A DNA stretch of 64,000 nucleotides from Natronobeatus ordinarius (GCF_024362485.1 NZ_CP101456.1:3410001-3474000); one strand, 5' to 3'; shown: positions 8,540 through 17,361, counted from the stretch's first letter. The notes: generated from the letters alone by a model not told the origin. Numbers and translations are program-made.

Positions 8540-8666
8540 CGGATCGGAACGTACCACTCGGCACCCTCGCGACCGGCCCGCCGTTCGCCGAGTGTTGAGT
8601 GAGAAGGCCGTCCCGCAGCGAGATCCGAGCGATTTTTGAGCCGTCGTTCGTACTGTCAGTCAGTCG

Positions 8667-9494
8667 ATGGGCGAGACCTACTACGACGTGCTCGGCGTCC
8701 CTCCCGACGCCTCCCAGGACGAGATCAGGGCGGCGTACCGCGAGCGCGTTCTCGAGACGCACCCCGACCGGAGCGACGATCCGGACGCCGCCGAGCAGTT
8801 TCAGCGGGTGACGACCGCCGAGGAAGTGCTGAGCGACGAGACCGAGCGGGCGCGGTACGATCGGCTCGGACACGACAGCTACGTCGGGCTGAGCCAGTCC
8901 GGCGGCCGGGCGGGGTTCACCAGTCGCTCGTCCGGCTCGACCGGTTCCGGCTCGAGCCGTCGCGCCAGGCGCGAACCCAGTCACCACGCGCGCCACCGGC
9001 GCAGTCGTGAGCGCCAGACGACCGAGGCGTCGTCGGCCGCCGAGTGGTTCGTCGGCGACGACCAGTCGAACGCGGATCGAACGGACCGTGATGGGCCCGA
9101 GCGAGCGCAGACGTTTGGCGGCTACAGCGTCCACGACTGGGACGACGAGGTCGACCTCGAGGACGATCGCCCGCCGATGGATCAGTCGACGTGGGTCATC
9201 GTCGGCTGTTTCGTTCTGCTGTACCCCGGACTCGTCTACGCGAGCGTCGCGCCCGGGGTCCCCGTGTTCGTCAACGTCACGATCGCCGCCTGTACGCTGT
9301 TGCTCGTCGGCTACCTGCTCACCATGCCCCGTATCGCCATGGCCGCCTTCGGCTTCTGGAGTGCGCTCGTGCCGTTTGGCCTCCCGATTGCCACTGGACT
9401 CGAGCCCCTCTCGCTGCTCGGATCGCTCGCGATCGGCGCCTTCTGGGTTCCGTTCGGCTACGCGGTGGCCGTCTGGTGGGTCCTCCGTCGCTAG
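8667..9494 (+). CDS. Membrane-anchored DnaJ-domain protein
   Basis: 275 residues. The N-terminal J domain (about 4-68) has 'YYDVLGV', the essential HPD tripeptide in 'THPDRSDD', and 'ARYDRLGH'. A Ser/Arg-rich linker (75-130) follows, then an acidic stretch, then a hydrophobic C-terminal third (about 170-272) with roughly four membrane segments. There is no zinc-finger or client-binding part, so this is not the canonical DnaJ chaperone. It probably recruits DnaK/Hsp70 to the membrane. The GTCAGTCAGTCG sequence before the ATG gives no clear ribosome-binding site. Confidence 0.85.
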   Translation: MGETYYDVLGVPPDASQDEIRAAYRERVLETHPDRSDDPDAAEQFQRVTTAEEVLSDETERARYDRLGHDSYVGLSQSGGRAGFTSRSSGSTGSGSSRRARREPSHHARHRRSRERQTTEASSAAEWFVGDDQSNADRTDRDGPERAQTFGGYSVHDWDDEVDLEDDRPPMDQSTWVIVGCFVLLYPGLVYASVAPGVPVFVNVTIAACTLLLVGYLLTMPRIAMAAFGFWSALVPFGLPIATGLEPLSLLGSLAIGAFWVPFGYAVAVWWVLRR

Positions 9495-9625
9495 GTCGAA
9501 GCGTGTGCACGCCGACCATCAGCGGGCATTTCGCCCCCATTTCTGACGAAAAGCCGTTGGTTTTGACACTCCGGATTGAAAGGTGGCCGTGGAGACCAGT
9601 GGCTAGCCGGTGTCTCACCAGGGAG

Positions 9626-10114
9626 CTACGTCTTGAGGATCCGTTCGCCGACTGGTTCCAGATCCTCCTCGAACTCGTGCACGGTGGTGCTATCCGAGAA
9701 GAACCCCACGAACCGAGCCGTCTCCTCGCCCGTATTGCGGAAGCCGTGTGGTTCCATGGCCGGGATCACTACCAGCTCGCCCGCCGCGAGTTCGCCGGTC
9801 GCGTCCCCAACCCGGGCCTCTATCCCGTCACCTTCGAGGCAGAGCACGAGCTCTTCGGGGCTGTCCTTGTGCGTTCCCAGTTCCTTTTCTGGAGGAATCT
9901 CGAAGTAGACGACGGTGTGTCCACCCGCCAGTTCGAGTCCGGTGGTCGCCGGAAACGCCGGTGAGAACGGAAAGTTCGCGCGAACCTCCATGTCCGAGCC
10001 TGCCTGCGTCATCTCGACGAGTTCGAGGTCGTCGAACCTGATCGCCGTCAAGTTCGCTGTGGAGGTATCGGTGTCAACTGCGTGTTTATCGGGGATGTTT
10101 TTCACATCTATCAC
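9626..10114 (-). CDS. Cupin domain protein
   Basis: Up to 162 residues, beginning with GTG at 10114 or the in-frame GTG at 10105. One double-stranded beta-helix cupin: 'ELGTHKDSPEELVLCLEG' carries the first metal-binding motif (His and Glu), and 'AGELVVIPAMEPHGFRNTG' the second (His). The small conserved cupin fold is used by many sugar, dioxygenase and sensory proteins, so the substrate cannot be stated. It lies between the DnaJ-like gene and menD, convergent with the former. No partner indicates its pathway. Confidence 0.8.
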   Translation of the reverse strand: MIDVKNIPDKHAVDTDTSTANLTAIRFDDLELVEMTQAGSDMEVRANFPFSPAFPATTGLELAGGHTVVYFEIPPEKELGTHKDSPEELVLCLEGDGIEARVGDATGELAAGELVVIPAMEPHGFRNTGEETARFVGFFSDSTTVHEFEEDLEPVGERILKT

Positions 10115-10361
10115 CGTTAATCATACAGGCTTCGGACCCATATATAGTCGTGGTGCTTGCTATCGTGTGCCATGACTTTGCTTGTGCCAGCCAGCTTCCT
10201 CCCGGAAATCGAGCACCAGATGCCTCCCTGATATGTGATTGAGTCAGCACAGCGTTCCTGAAAGCAGCCGGATTATACGGTGGAGTGTCGCTCGATCGGA
10301 GGGTGGTCCGGGATCAATCTGGCAGCGAACAGGTAGGCTGGACGGTCGAACTCGACTGTCG

Positions 10362-12146
10362 TCACCTGCCGCCGACCGCGTCCCGAACCTCCTGCTCGAG
10401 TGCCTCCCGCCGTCGGTGACTCGATTCGGCGTCGAACTCGAGAGCGAGCACCTGCGTCCCGCTCGAGGTAACCGACTCGCGGTAGACGTCCTCGAACAGC
10501 GTCGGCTCGACGCGGACGAACTCGAGGTCGTACAGCTCCTCGAGGGGGTCGAATTCGAGGCCGTGGGGCGTCTTGAACTGGCCGGTGAAGGGTGGATCGA
10601 ACGCCTCGATGGGGAGCAGGTGGAAGATGCCGCCGCCGTCGTTGTCGACGAGGACGATCGTCGCGTCGACGCCACAGCGCTCGAGCGCGAGCAGGCCGGT
10701 CAGGTCGTGGTAGAAGGCGAGGTCGCCGGTCACGCAGACGAGCGGCTCGTCGGTCGCGCTGCCGGCGCCGAGGGCCGTGCTCGCGATGCCGTCGATGCCG
10801 CTCGCCCCGCGGTTCGCGAGCACCGTGAGGTCGGCCCCGCGGGGCCGGCCGAACCGGTCGGCCTCCCGGACGGGCATGCTGTTCGAGACGAACACCGTCG
10901 CCGGATCGGGGGCGTGCTCGAGGACCGACGCGAGAATCGCCCCCTCGAACGGCTCGGCGGCGAGCGTCTCGGGGTCGACCGCGCCCGCTCGGACCTCCCA
11001 GTGGCGGCGTTCGGCCTCGCGAAACCGCTCGAGCCACGCCGTCTCGGCTGCCTCCCGTCCCGCATCCTCCTCGAGGACGTCCGTCACCGCGGCGAGCGTC
11101 GAGACTGGGTCGGCTGCCACGAGATCGGTCGCGGTGAACGTCGCTTCCCGCCAGCCGCCGGCGGGGTCGAGCAGGAACTGCCGACACGGCGCGTCCCGCA
11201 GGTAGTGGGTGAGCGTCTTCGACGTCGGCGACGCCCCGAACCGGACGACGACGTCGGGGTTCGGAAGCGCCTCGAGGTAGGCGTCGTAGCCGCCACAGAC
11301 CAGGGCCCCCGGGACCTCGACGTGGGGGCCGAAGCGGACGTCCGAGAGGGGGTCGGCGAGCACCGGTGCCCCGGTCGCGGCGGCCAGCGCAGCCACGACG
11401 TCGGCGTCGACCCCCGGCGGGTCTGCCGGTCCGGCGACGAGCAGCGGCCGGTCGGCGTCCTCGAGCGCGGCCGCGATTCGCTCGATCTCGACGCTCGGGA
11501 GCGTCGTCGTCCCCTCGACCGTCTCGACGAACGGTCCGTCCCGACCCCGTCCGGCGAGCGTCTCCTCGAACGCTTCGGGGACGTCACCCGGAACGTCGAC
11601 GGGCTCGAGCGGCTTGCGGAACGGGCAGTTGAGGTGGACGGGACCCGCCGGGACGCGGGTCGTCGCCGCGAGTGCGCGGGCAGCGGCCGTTCGGAGCATC
11701 CGCACCTTTCGCTCGTCGGCTTCGGGTTCGGGGAGGTCGACAGCCCACCGGACGGCGTCGCCGTAGAGGTCGACCTGGTCTATCGTCTGGTTGGCGCCGC
11801 TGTCCCGGAGCTCCGGCGGCCGGTCGGCCGTGAGCACGAGCAGCGGCACCCGTGCGCGGTCGGCCTCGATCACGGCCGGGTGGAAGTTCGCCGCCGCCGT
11901 CCCCGACGTACAGACCAGCGCCGTCGGCTCGCCGGTCCGCCGGGCCCGCCCGAGCGCGAAGAAGGCCGCCGACCGCTCGTCGAGGTGTGAGTAGCCCTCG
12001 ATCCCGGGGTGGGCGTCGAACGCGACCGTCAGCGGCGTCGATCGACTCCCCGGCGCGATACAGACAGCCTCGAGGCCGCCCGCGACGAGCTCGTCGACCA
12101 GCACGCGGCCCCACAGCGCGTTGCGGTTCGGTGCGGGCATCGTCAT
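10362..12146 (-). CDS. menD: 2-succinyl-5-enolpyruvyl-6-hydroxy-3-cyclohexene-1-carboxylate synthase
   Basis: 594 residues from ATG 12146. Thiamine-diphosphate enzyme joining isochorismate and 2-oxoglutarate in menaquinone synthesis. 'CIAPGSRSTPLT' near the N-terminus is the MenD substrate-binding signature. 'HLDERSAAFFALG' contributes the catalytic Glu, and 'GDLAFYHDL' followed by 'VDNDGGGIFH' is the ThDP/Mg2+ motif. The ATG overlaps the menF stop (ATGA), showing a tight menF-menD operon. Length is normal for the family. Confidence 0.95.
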   Translation of the reverse strand: MTMPAPNRNALWGRVLVDELVAGGLEAVCIAPGSRSTPLTVAFDAHPGIEGYSHLDERSAAFFALGRARRTGEPTALVCTSGTAAANFHPAVIEADRARVPLLVLTADRPPELRDSGANQTIDQVDLYGDAVRWAVDLPEPEADERKVRMLRTAAARALAATTRVPAGPVHLNCPFRKPLEPVDVPGDVPEAFEETLAGRGRDGPFVETVEGTTTLPSVEIERIAAALEDADRPLLVAGPADPPGVDADVVAALAAATGAPVLADPLSDVRFGPHVEVPGALVCGGYDAYLEALPNPDVVVRFGASPTSKTLTHYLRDAPCRQFLLDPAGGWREATFTATDLVAADPVSTLAAVTDVLEEDAGREAAETAWLERFREAERRHWEVRAGAVDPETLAAEPFEGAILASVLEHAPDPATVFVSNSMPVREADRFGRPRGADLTVLANRGASGIDGIASTALGAGSATDEPLVCVTGDLAFYHDLTGLLALERCGVDATIVLVDNDGGGIFHLLPIEAFDPPFTGQFKTPHGLEFDPLEELYDLEFVRVEPTLFEDVYRESVTSSGTQVLALEFDAESSHRRREALEQEVRDAVGGR

Positions 12147-13480
12147 CTGAGCTCGTCGAGGACCGGTCGGAACTTCAGCTGTACCTCGTCCCACTCCTCT
12201 TCGGGATCGCTGTCGGCGACGATGCCGTTGCCCGCAAAGAGCGTCACCGCGTCGTCGGCCGCGACGCCCGATCGGAGCGCGACCGCGAACTCGCCGTCGC
12301 CGTCGCCGTCGAACCAGCCGACGGGGGCCGCGTACCAGCCCCGATCGAAGGGTTCGATCTCGCGGATCGTCTCGAACGCCGCCTCGAGCGGGAGGCCGCC
12401 GACCGCCGGCGTCGGGTGCAACGTCTCGACGATCTCGAGGACGTGTCGGTCGGTTTCGAGCGTCGCTTCGATCGGCGTCCGCAGGTGCTGGATGGTTGCG
12501 AGCCGTCGAATCGTCCGGTCGGCGACGCGAACCTCACCCGCCAGCGGCTCGAGCTGGGCGCGGATCGTCTCGGCGACGAGGCCGTGTTCGCGCTCGAGCT
12601 TCCCGCTCTCGAGCAGGCGTTCGGCGAACGCCTCGTCTTCCTCGGGCGTCCCACCGCGGGGGACCGAGCCCGCGAGCGCTTCGGTTTCGATCCGACGGCC
12701 GTGCATCGAGACGAGTCGCTCCGGCGGCGCCCCGAAGAAGGTCGCTCCCTCGCCGTGATCGATCATGAACCGGTAACAGTTCGGATACCGACGTCGCAGA
12801 CGCTCGAGCGTCGCGGCGACGTCGACCGGTACCTCGAGGTCGGCCGTGAGCGCCTGCGCGAGGACGACCTTCTCGAGATCGTCACCCGCGATCCGCTCGA
12901 GGGCTGCCTCGACGCCCGCCGTCCACTGCTCGCGGGAGGTCGTCCGGCGGAGGCCGGCGATTCCGGGGTTGGCCCCGCTCGAGCGCATCGCCGGCAGATC
13001 GTCGAGTTGTTCCGTCCAGTAGTCGAGTGCGTCGGCAGCGTCCGCAGCGCTCGATTCGACGACCGTCAGCCACGTGCCGTCGTCCGTGCGGGTGACCTGC
13101 AGTTCGGGGACGACGAACGTCGCCGCTTCGAAGCCGCGCCACGGCGGTTCTGGCTCGTGATCGGCGTGAAAGGCGAGCCCGCCGAACGCTCGAGGGCGGC
13201 TGGCGGCGGGCCCCTCGTACTCGAGGGCGGCGAACCGCCGCTCGGCGAGTTTGCGGACGTGGGCGAAGCGATCGGGTCCGATCGCGGAAAACCGGGCGGC
13301 GACGCCACAGCCGACCACCTCGAAGCCGTCGGGCGTCGTCCACTGGAGCCGCGGCGAGCCGTCGACGTCGAGTGCGGCGCCGAAGGAGACGTCCTCGAGT
13401 TCCCTGCTTCGGCTCACCAGTGGCTCGTCGACGGGTTCCATCCCCGCGGCCAGCCGTCCGTCGCTCGACGCTCGATCCAT
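12143..13480 (-). CDS. menF: Isochorismate synthase
   Basis: 445 residues. Chorismate-binding enzyme that makes isochorismate, the first committed step to menaquinone. The C-terminal ~270 residues show the family core: 'KVVLAQALTADL', 'FFGAPPERLVSMHGRRIETEALAGSVPRG' (split by me into ligand loop and conserved Ala-Gly-Ser), 'LHPTPAVGGLP' and 'GWYAAPVGW'. The N-terminal part is more variable and acidic. First gene of the menF-menD pair. Confidence 0.95.
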   Translation of the reverse strand: MDRASSDGRLAAGMEPVDEPLVSRSRELEDVSFGAALDVDGSPRLQWTTPDGFEVVGCGVAARFSAIGPDRFAHVRKLAERRFAALEYEGPAASRPRAFGGLAFHADHEPEPPWRGFEAATFVVPELQVTRTDDGTWLTVVESSAADAADALDYWTEQLDDLPAMRSSGANPGIAGLRRTTSREQWTAGVEAALERIAGDDLEKVVLAQALTADLEVPVDVAATLERLRRRYPNCYRFMIDHGEGATFFGAPPERLVSMHGRRIETEALAGSVPRGGTPEEDEAFAERLLESGKLEREHGLVAETIRAQLEPLAGEVRVADRTIRRLATIQHLRTPIEATLETDRHVLEIVETLHPTPAVGGLPLEAAFETIREIEPFDRGWYAAPVGWFDGDGDGEFAVALRSGVAADDAVTLFAGNGIVADSDPEEEWDEVQLKFRPVLDELR

Positions 13481-13574
13481 TGAAACGGACTCGGGACCGT
13501 TGTGCCTTCAGCCTAACTATCCGCCATCGCGGTGTGTCTCGTCAGCAGTCCTGACGCTCGGTGGCCGACGATGG

Positions 13575-14165
13575 CTACCCGTATCGCTCCTCGTTCCACG
13601 GGTTCGCCGTCTCGGAGTAGCCCCGACGTTCCCAGTAGCCAAGCACCGGTTCGGTGAGAAATTCGACGCCATCGACCCACTTTGCCCCCTTGTAGGCGTA
13701 CTTGTGTGGGGTGACCACGCGAAGGGGCCCACCGTGGTCGGGCTCGAGTGGCTCGCCGTCGAACGCCCACGCGAACAGGACCTCCTCGCGCAGACAGTCC
13801 GAAAGCGGGAGATCGGTCGTGTAGTCGTCGAGCGCGGAGAACAGGACGTGACTGGCGTCGTCGTGGATCCCGGCTCGCTCGGCGAGTTCGGTGAAGGGGA
13901 CGCCCGTGAACTCACAGTCGAATTTACTCCAGCCGGTGACGCAGTGAAAGTCCTGGCGCTGGGTCACCGAGGGCAGCGACGTGAACTCATCCCAGGTGAA
14001 CGAGAGGGCGTCGTCGACGGCGCCGGTGACGGTGAACTCCCACGTCTCGGGATCCCACGTCGGCGTGGCACCCTTCGAGAGGACCGGAAACGCCGTCGTC
14101 TCGCGCTGGCCGGGCGGGAGCCGATCGTCGCCGAACGCCTCGTAGAGGTCCGTGACGTCTTCCAT
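13575..14165 (-). CDS. Sulfite-oxidase-like molybdopterin oxidoreductase
   Basis: 196 residues from ATG 14165. It is a single molybdopterin-binding domain of the sulfite oxidase/YedY (MsrP) superfamily: 'FHCVTGWSKFDCEFTGVPF' with Cys75 as the expected molybdenum ligand, and 'HGGPLRVVTPHKYAYKGAKW' (split at Tyr) as the cofactor-binding part. There is no signal peptide or dimerisation domain, so it is probably a short cytoplasmic member. The open frame upstream of 14165 contains promoter-like sequence of the divergent gene and looks non-coding. yqeC- and mobA-like genes lie 1-3 kb away, fitting a molybdenum cofactor theme. Confidence 0.9.
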   Translation of the reverse strand: MEDVTDLYEAFGDDRLPPGQRETTAFPVLSKGATPTWDPETWEFTVTGAVDDALSFTWDEFTSLPSVTQRQDFHCVTGWSKFDCEFTGVPFTELAERAGIHDDASHVLFSALDDYTTDLPLSDCLREEVLFAWAFDGEPLEPDHGGPLRVVTPHKYAYKGAKWVDGVEFLTEPVLGYWERRGYSETANPWNEERYG

Positions 14166-14396
14166 ACTCGGAGTCGGGCCCGAACTTACGTAGGTGTGAC
14201 GCCTCGTCGAATCCCGGCCAAACCGAACGCCGCCCCCGGTATGCTGTGCGAAGGCGGTAATGTCCCGGTGGGATAACGGGTACTTCCGTCGGATAAACCC
14301 ACGATTCCGGCGACGGGGGCCTCGCTGAAACCTACCGAAACCCACCGAAACGGTCGGCCTCGATCGCAGATCGGTCGGACTGGCCGGGATACCCTC

Positions 14397-14403
14397 TTTA
14401 TAA
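14397..14403 (+). promoter_or_regulatory. TATA box for the 99-residue membrane protein gene
   Basis: 'TTTATAA' 32-38 bases before ATG 14435. The 270-base gap from 14166 otherwise holds only GC-rich sequence in which I see no gene. Confidence 0.55.
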
Positions 14404-14434
14404 CCAAGTATCGACTCGTCAACGCTCCCCCTGT

Positions 14435-14734
14435 ATGGCGAGTAAACAGCAGATGACAGAACGGGAAGTGTCCGGACAGGCAGCACAGGAAGTCGGCGAA
14501 CAGGCGCTCGGCCCAGCCTTCCTCGCGTCGGCCGCCTCCGTCGGGCTAGCGTGGTACTACTTCTTTATCCGCGGCGACCGACAGCGAGGACTGTTCGTCG
14601 GCCTCTGGCCGCCGACGATCCTCGCGTTCGCGAGTTACTTCAACCAGCGCAAGATGCGCTCACAGCTCGATGCCATCACCCAGCCGGGAACCACGCTCCG
14701 GAACGCGATCGACTCGATGATGGGGAATCGGTAG
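14435..14734 (+). CDS. Small two-span membrane protein, conserved haloarchaeal type
   Basis: 99 residues. A polar Gln/Glu-rich N-terminus (1-25) precedes two hydrophobic helices ('ASAASVGLAWYYFFI' and 'GLFVGLWPPTILAFASYF'), then a basic and amphipathic tail ('RKMRSQLDAITQPG'). It looks like a haloarchaeal conserved hypothetical; no function is evident. Preceded by a clear TATA box. Confidence 0.75.
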   Translation: MASKQQMTEREVSGQAAQEVGEQALGPAFLASAASVGLAWYYFFIRGDRQRGLFVGLWPPTILAFASYFNQRKMRSQLDAITQPGTTLRNAIDSMMGNR

Positions 14735-14832
14735 CGACGTCAATCCGCTCTCCGTCGCCGGCACTCCACCGCAAAGACTATTTCCAGTACGAACAATTTT
14801 TCTTTTCAGTCGGTACATTATCCCCGTCAGTG

Positions 14833-14839
14833 TTAAATA
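14833..14839 (+). promoter_or_regulatory. TATA box for the RHH gene
   Basis: 'TTAAATA' 25-31 bases before ATG 14864, in an AT-rich gap. Confidence 0.6.
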
Positions 14840-14863
14840 CCCCCTCACCGAAAGCCGAATCAG

Positions 14864-15076
14864 ATGCCGAAAGTCGAGATCAACATACCGGAACACCTCG
14901 AGATGCAGATCGCGCAGATGGTCGAGCGCGGGGAGTTCGTAAACCGGGAAGAAGCGATCGAGGACCTGCTGTCGACCGGGATCAAAGCCTACAAGACCAG
15001 CGGCCCGATGGACGAGGAGGAGCCGGGACTCGAGAACGACGGGATGATGGGCCACGACGACGAGTACGTCTTCTAA
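14864..15076 (+). CDS. Ribbon-helix-helix protein, DUF7120-like
   Basis: 70 residues. The first 45 fit a CopG/ribbon-helix-helix DNA-binding fold: beta strand 'PKVEINIPEHLEMQI', then 'ERGEFVNREEAIEDLLSTGI'. An acidic Met-rich tail follows. It has its own promoter and no toxin gene nearby, so it is likely a small stand-alone regulator and not an antitoxin. Target unknown. Confidence 0.8.
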   Translation: MPKVEINIPEHLEMQIAQMVERGEFVNREEAIEDLLSTGIKAYKTSGPMDEEEPGLENDGMMGHDDEYVF

Positions 15077-15083
15077 CCTCGTC

Positions 15084-15089
15084 TTTTTT
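15084..15089 (+). terminator. T-run after the RHH gene
   Basis: A run of six T eight bases after the stop codon at 15076, the usual archaeal termination signal. No hairpin is visible. Confidence 0.45.
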
Positions 15090-15103
15090 CCCTCCGCACG
15101 ACC

Positions 15104-15286
15104 TCACAGCGTGAGTGCCAACGGGAGGACGAACGCGACGGCGAGCCCGACGAGCAAGACGACGAAGCCGAGTCCGGCGTTGCCGGTCGGAAACTCGCTC
15201 ATCGGCGCCGTGGTCCGTCCCTCGAGGTCGTGTCCGACGTCGGCCGCCGAGTCGTGGTCGACGGCGGGTTCGGTGTCCTCAGCCAT
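15104..15286 (-). CDS. Small C-terminally anchored membrane protein
   Basis: 60 residues. An acidic, His/Asp-containing soluble N-terminus (1-33) precedes one membrane helix ('LGFVVLLVGLAVAFVLPL') ending at the C-terminus. Typical of conserved short haloarchaeal proteins of unknown function. Convergent with the RHH gene. Confidence 0.65.
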   Translation of the reverse strand: MAEDTEPAVDHDSAADVGHDLEGRTTAPMSEFPTGNAGLGFVVLLVGLAVAFVLPLALTL

Positions 15287-15382
15287 GGCCTGAGGTTGTC
15301 GGCTGACTCACTTAACTGCTACTGAACGCCGAGTCCGGCGCGTCGGAACTGCCTTACAACAGCCCGTCGTACCGTCGGAGCG

Positions 15383-16099
15383 ATGAACGTCGTCGACGCC
15401 CTGAACGCCGACGCCGGGACGCTCTGTGTGGTCGGCGCCGGTGGCAAGAAGACCACGCTCTACGCGCTGGCGAACCGACTCGAGCGGGCGGTCGTCACGG
15501 CGACAGTTCGCATTCCCATTTTCGACCACCACGTCGACGCCGTCCGAGTGACCGACGACCCTCGAGGTGCACTCGCGGACGCGACGTATCCGCTGGGGCT
15601 CGTCCCGGCGCGCGAGCGGGAGGATCGGTATCGCGGGTACGACACGGAGACGGTCGCCGCCATCGCCGAGGCCCACGACGGCCCCGTACTCGTGAAAGCC
15701 GACGGGGCCCGGATGCGGGAGTTCAAAGCACCAAACGAGCGCGAACCGCAGCTGCCAGCCGTGGCGGACGTGGTCGTCCCGATTGCGAGCACGCACGCGG
15801 TCGGCCGCCCGCTCACCGACGAGGTCGTTCACCGACCCGAACGCGTCGCCGCTTGCACGGACCTCGAGCTCGGTGACCGAATCACTCCCGCGGCCGTCGG
15901 GCAGGTGCTCGCGAGCACAGACGGCGGACTGAAGGCCGTCCCCGAGAACGCGACGGCGATCCCGTTGCTCAACAAGGTCGACGACGGCGAGGACGAAGCC
16001 GTCGCTCGCGAGATTGCAGCGACGATCCACGAGCACGCGGACGTTCCTCGAGTCGTCTTGGCGCGAATGCACGACGCATCGGTCGTCGACGTGATATAA
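15383..16099 (+). CDS. yqeC: YqeC-like selenium-dependent hydroxylase accessory protein
   Basis: 238 residues. The P-loop-like N-terminus 'VVGAGGKKTTLYALA' (about 16-30), 'LVKADGARMREFKAPNERE' and 'IPLLNKVDDGED' match the YqeC family, a putative GTP/ATP-binding accessory factor linked in bacteria to selenium-dependent molybdenum hydroxylases. No selenium genes or hydroxylase are in the window. mobA lies 650 bases downstream on the other strand, supporting a molybdenum-cofactor context. Role here is inferred. Confidence 0.8.
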   Translation: MNVVDALNADAGTLCVVGAGGKKTTLYALANRLERAVVTATVRIPIFDHHVDAVRVTDDPRGALADATYPLGLVPAREREDRYRGYDTETVAAIAEAHDGPVLVKADGARMREFKAPNEREPQLPAVADVVVPIASTHAVGRPLTDEVVHRPERVAACTDLELGDRITPAAVGQVLASTDGGLKAVPENATAIPLLNKVDDGEDEAVAREIAATIHEHADVPRVVLARMHDASVVDVI

Positions 16100-16164
16100 C
16101 TGTAATCTATTAAATTTGAAACGAATCGTTTTACGAGAGCCGCCCGTACGGACGGACGAGACCC

Positions 16165-16719
16165 ATGTCCATGCAGAACGCCCGGTCGTTGGTAGACGAC
16201 AGCGCGATTACGTTCGATGCGGCGACGACCGTCGAGGCCGCGATCGATGAGATCCGGACGTCCACGGGGGACGACGAACCGACCGTCTACTACGGCTACG
16301 TCCTCGACGACAGCGGTCGCCTCGAGGGCGTGGTTTCGGTGCGAGAGCTGCTGAACGCCGAGGAGGCGGCCTCGCTCGCCGACGTGATGCAGAGCGACGT
16401 CGTCTCGGTGGAGGAGTCGGCGTCGATCGGCGACATCGCCAGGAAGCTCGCCGAGCACGGGTTCCCACTGCTCCCCGTCCACGATGCTGACGCGGCGTTC
16501 CTCGGCGTCGTTCGAGCCGAGGACGTTCTCGAGGCGCTCGAGGAGGGTGCCTCGAAGGCGGCCCTCCAGTCGAGCGTGAAAGACGTCCAGTACGATCCGA
16601 GCGAGGAAGGCCAGTACGAGTGCTTCGAGTGTGGCGCAGTGGTCGCCGCCATCGGGAGCCCCGGATCGTGTCCGGAGTGTGGAAGCGAACTCCGCCACCG
16701 CCGGACGACGATCGAGTGA
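16165..16719 (+). CDS. CBS-pair protein with C-terminal zinc ribbon
   Basis: 184 residues. Two CBS motifs (about 12-70 and 72-130) form a nucleotide-sensing Bateman module: 'YVLDDSGRLEGVVSVREL' and 'LPVHDADAAFLGVVRAEDVL'. The last 35 residues are a zinc ribbon with 'CFECGA' and 'CPECGSE'. The combination suggests a small regulatory protein sensing adenosine ligands. It sits between yqeC and mobA. No catalytic domain is attached. Confidence 0.85.
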   Translation: MSMQNARSLVDDSAITFDAATTVEAAIDEIRTSTGDDEPTVYYGYVLDDSGRLEGVVSVRELLNAEEAASLADVMQSDVVSVEESASIGDIARKLAEHGFPLLPVHDADAAFLGVVRAEDVLEALEEGASKAALQSSVKDVQYDPSEEGQYECFECGAVVAAIGSPGSCPECGSELRHRRTTIE

Positions 16720-16743
16720 CTCGAGTTCCTCGTGCGTCGTCGA

Positions 16744-17361
16744 CTACTCCCCCGAGAGGTCCACAGCGGCTCGCTCGAGTTCCTCTCGCGTGTTGACGTT
16801 CCGGAACGTCTCCCGGCTCGCGTGCTCGAGCAGTTCCGCCTCGTCGACGACGACGTAGTCGAGGTCGAACAGGGGCTCGATGATTTTTCGCTCGTCGCGC
16901 TCGATCGCGTCGGCGCAGGCCTCGGCCATCGCTTCGGCGTGGTAGACCGCCTGCGTCGTCTGGAACCAGCGATCGTCGAGCTGCGCGAGGGCGGCTTCGT
17001 GGTCGGCCGCCCGGTCGAAGAGGTGACGGACGAAGGCGGGCTCGACGAACGGCATGTCACAGGCGACGACGACGGCGTACTCGCTCTCGACCGCCCGGAG
17101 GCCGGTCCGAATCCCCGCCATTGGCCCGAGATCCGGCTCCTCGTCGAACGCGAACGTGACCTCGAGCGGGTAGCTCGCCATCGCCGCCTCGATGGCAGCC
17201 TGCTGGTCGTGCCGGCAGTTGATCACCATCGCCCCGACGACGTCGACGAGCCGATCAGCGACGCGACGGATCATCGGCGTCCCCGCGAGCTCGGCGACCG
17301 CTTTGTCGGTCTCGCCAAAGCGGGTCGAGCGGCCGCCGGCGAGGATCACTCCCGTCTCCAT
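16744..17361 (-). CDS. mobA: Molybdenum cofactor guanylyltransferase
   Basis: 205 residues from ATG 17361 (an upstream TTG is less likely). Nucleotidyltransferase that adds GMP to molybdopterin. 'VILAGGRSTRFGETDKA' is the GTP-binding signature, 'DLGPMAGIRTGL' the second motif, and 'VVACDMPFV' the metal-binding Asp. Length is normal for MobA. Convergent with the CBS gene. Together with yqeC and the sulfite-oxidase-like gene it forms a loose molybdenum cluster. Confidence 0.92.
   Translation of the reverse strand: METGVILAGGRSTRFGETDKAVAELAGTPMIRRVADRLVDVVGAMVINCRHDQQAAIEAAMASYPLEVTFAFDEEPDLGPMAGIRTGLRAVESEYAVVVACDMPFVEPAFVRHLFDRAADHEAALAQLDDRWFQTTQAVYHAEAMAEACADAIERDERKIIEPLFDLDYVVVDEAELLEHASRETFRNVNTREELERAAVDLSGE

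Noticed and set aside
8198-8557. N-terminal extension of menB
   Set aside because: It would overlap the divergent promoter and small gene at 8390; sequence before ATG 8197 is not MenB-like.
10239-11990. 583-codon open frame on the plus strand opposite menD
   Set aside because: It is antisense to an unmistakable menD, Arg/Glu-rich with no family pattern; long antisense frames are normal in GC-rich haloarchaeal genes.
11852-13483. 543-codon open frame opposite menF
   Set aside because: Antisense to menF, with shadow-type Arg/Pro/Ser composition.
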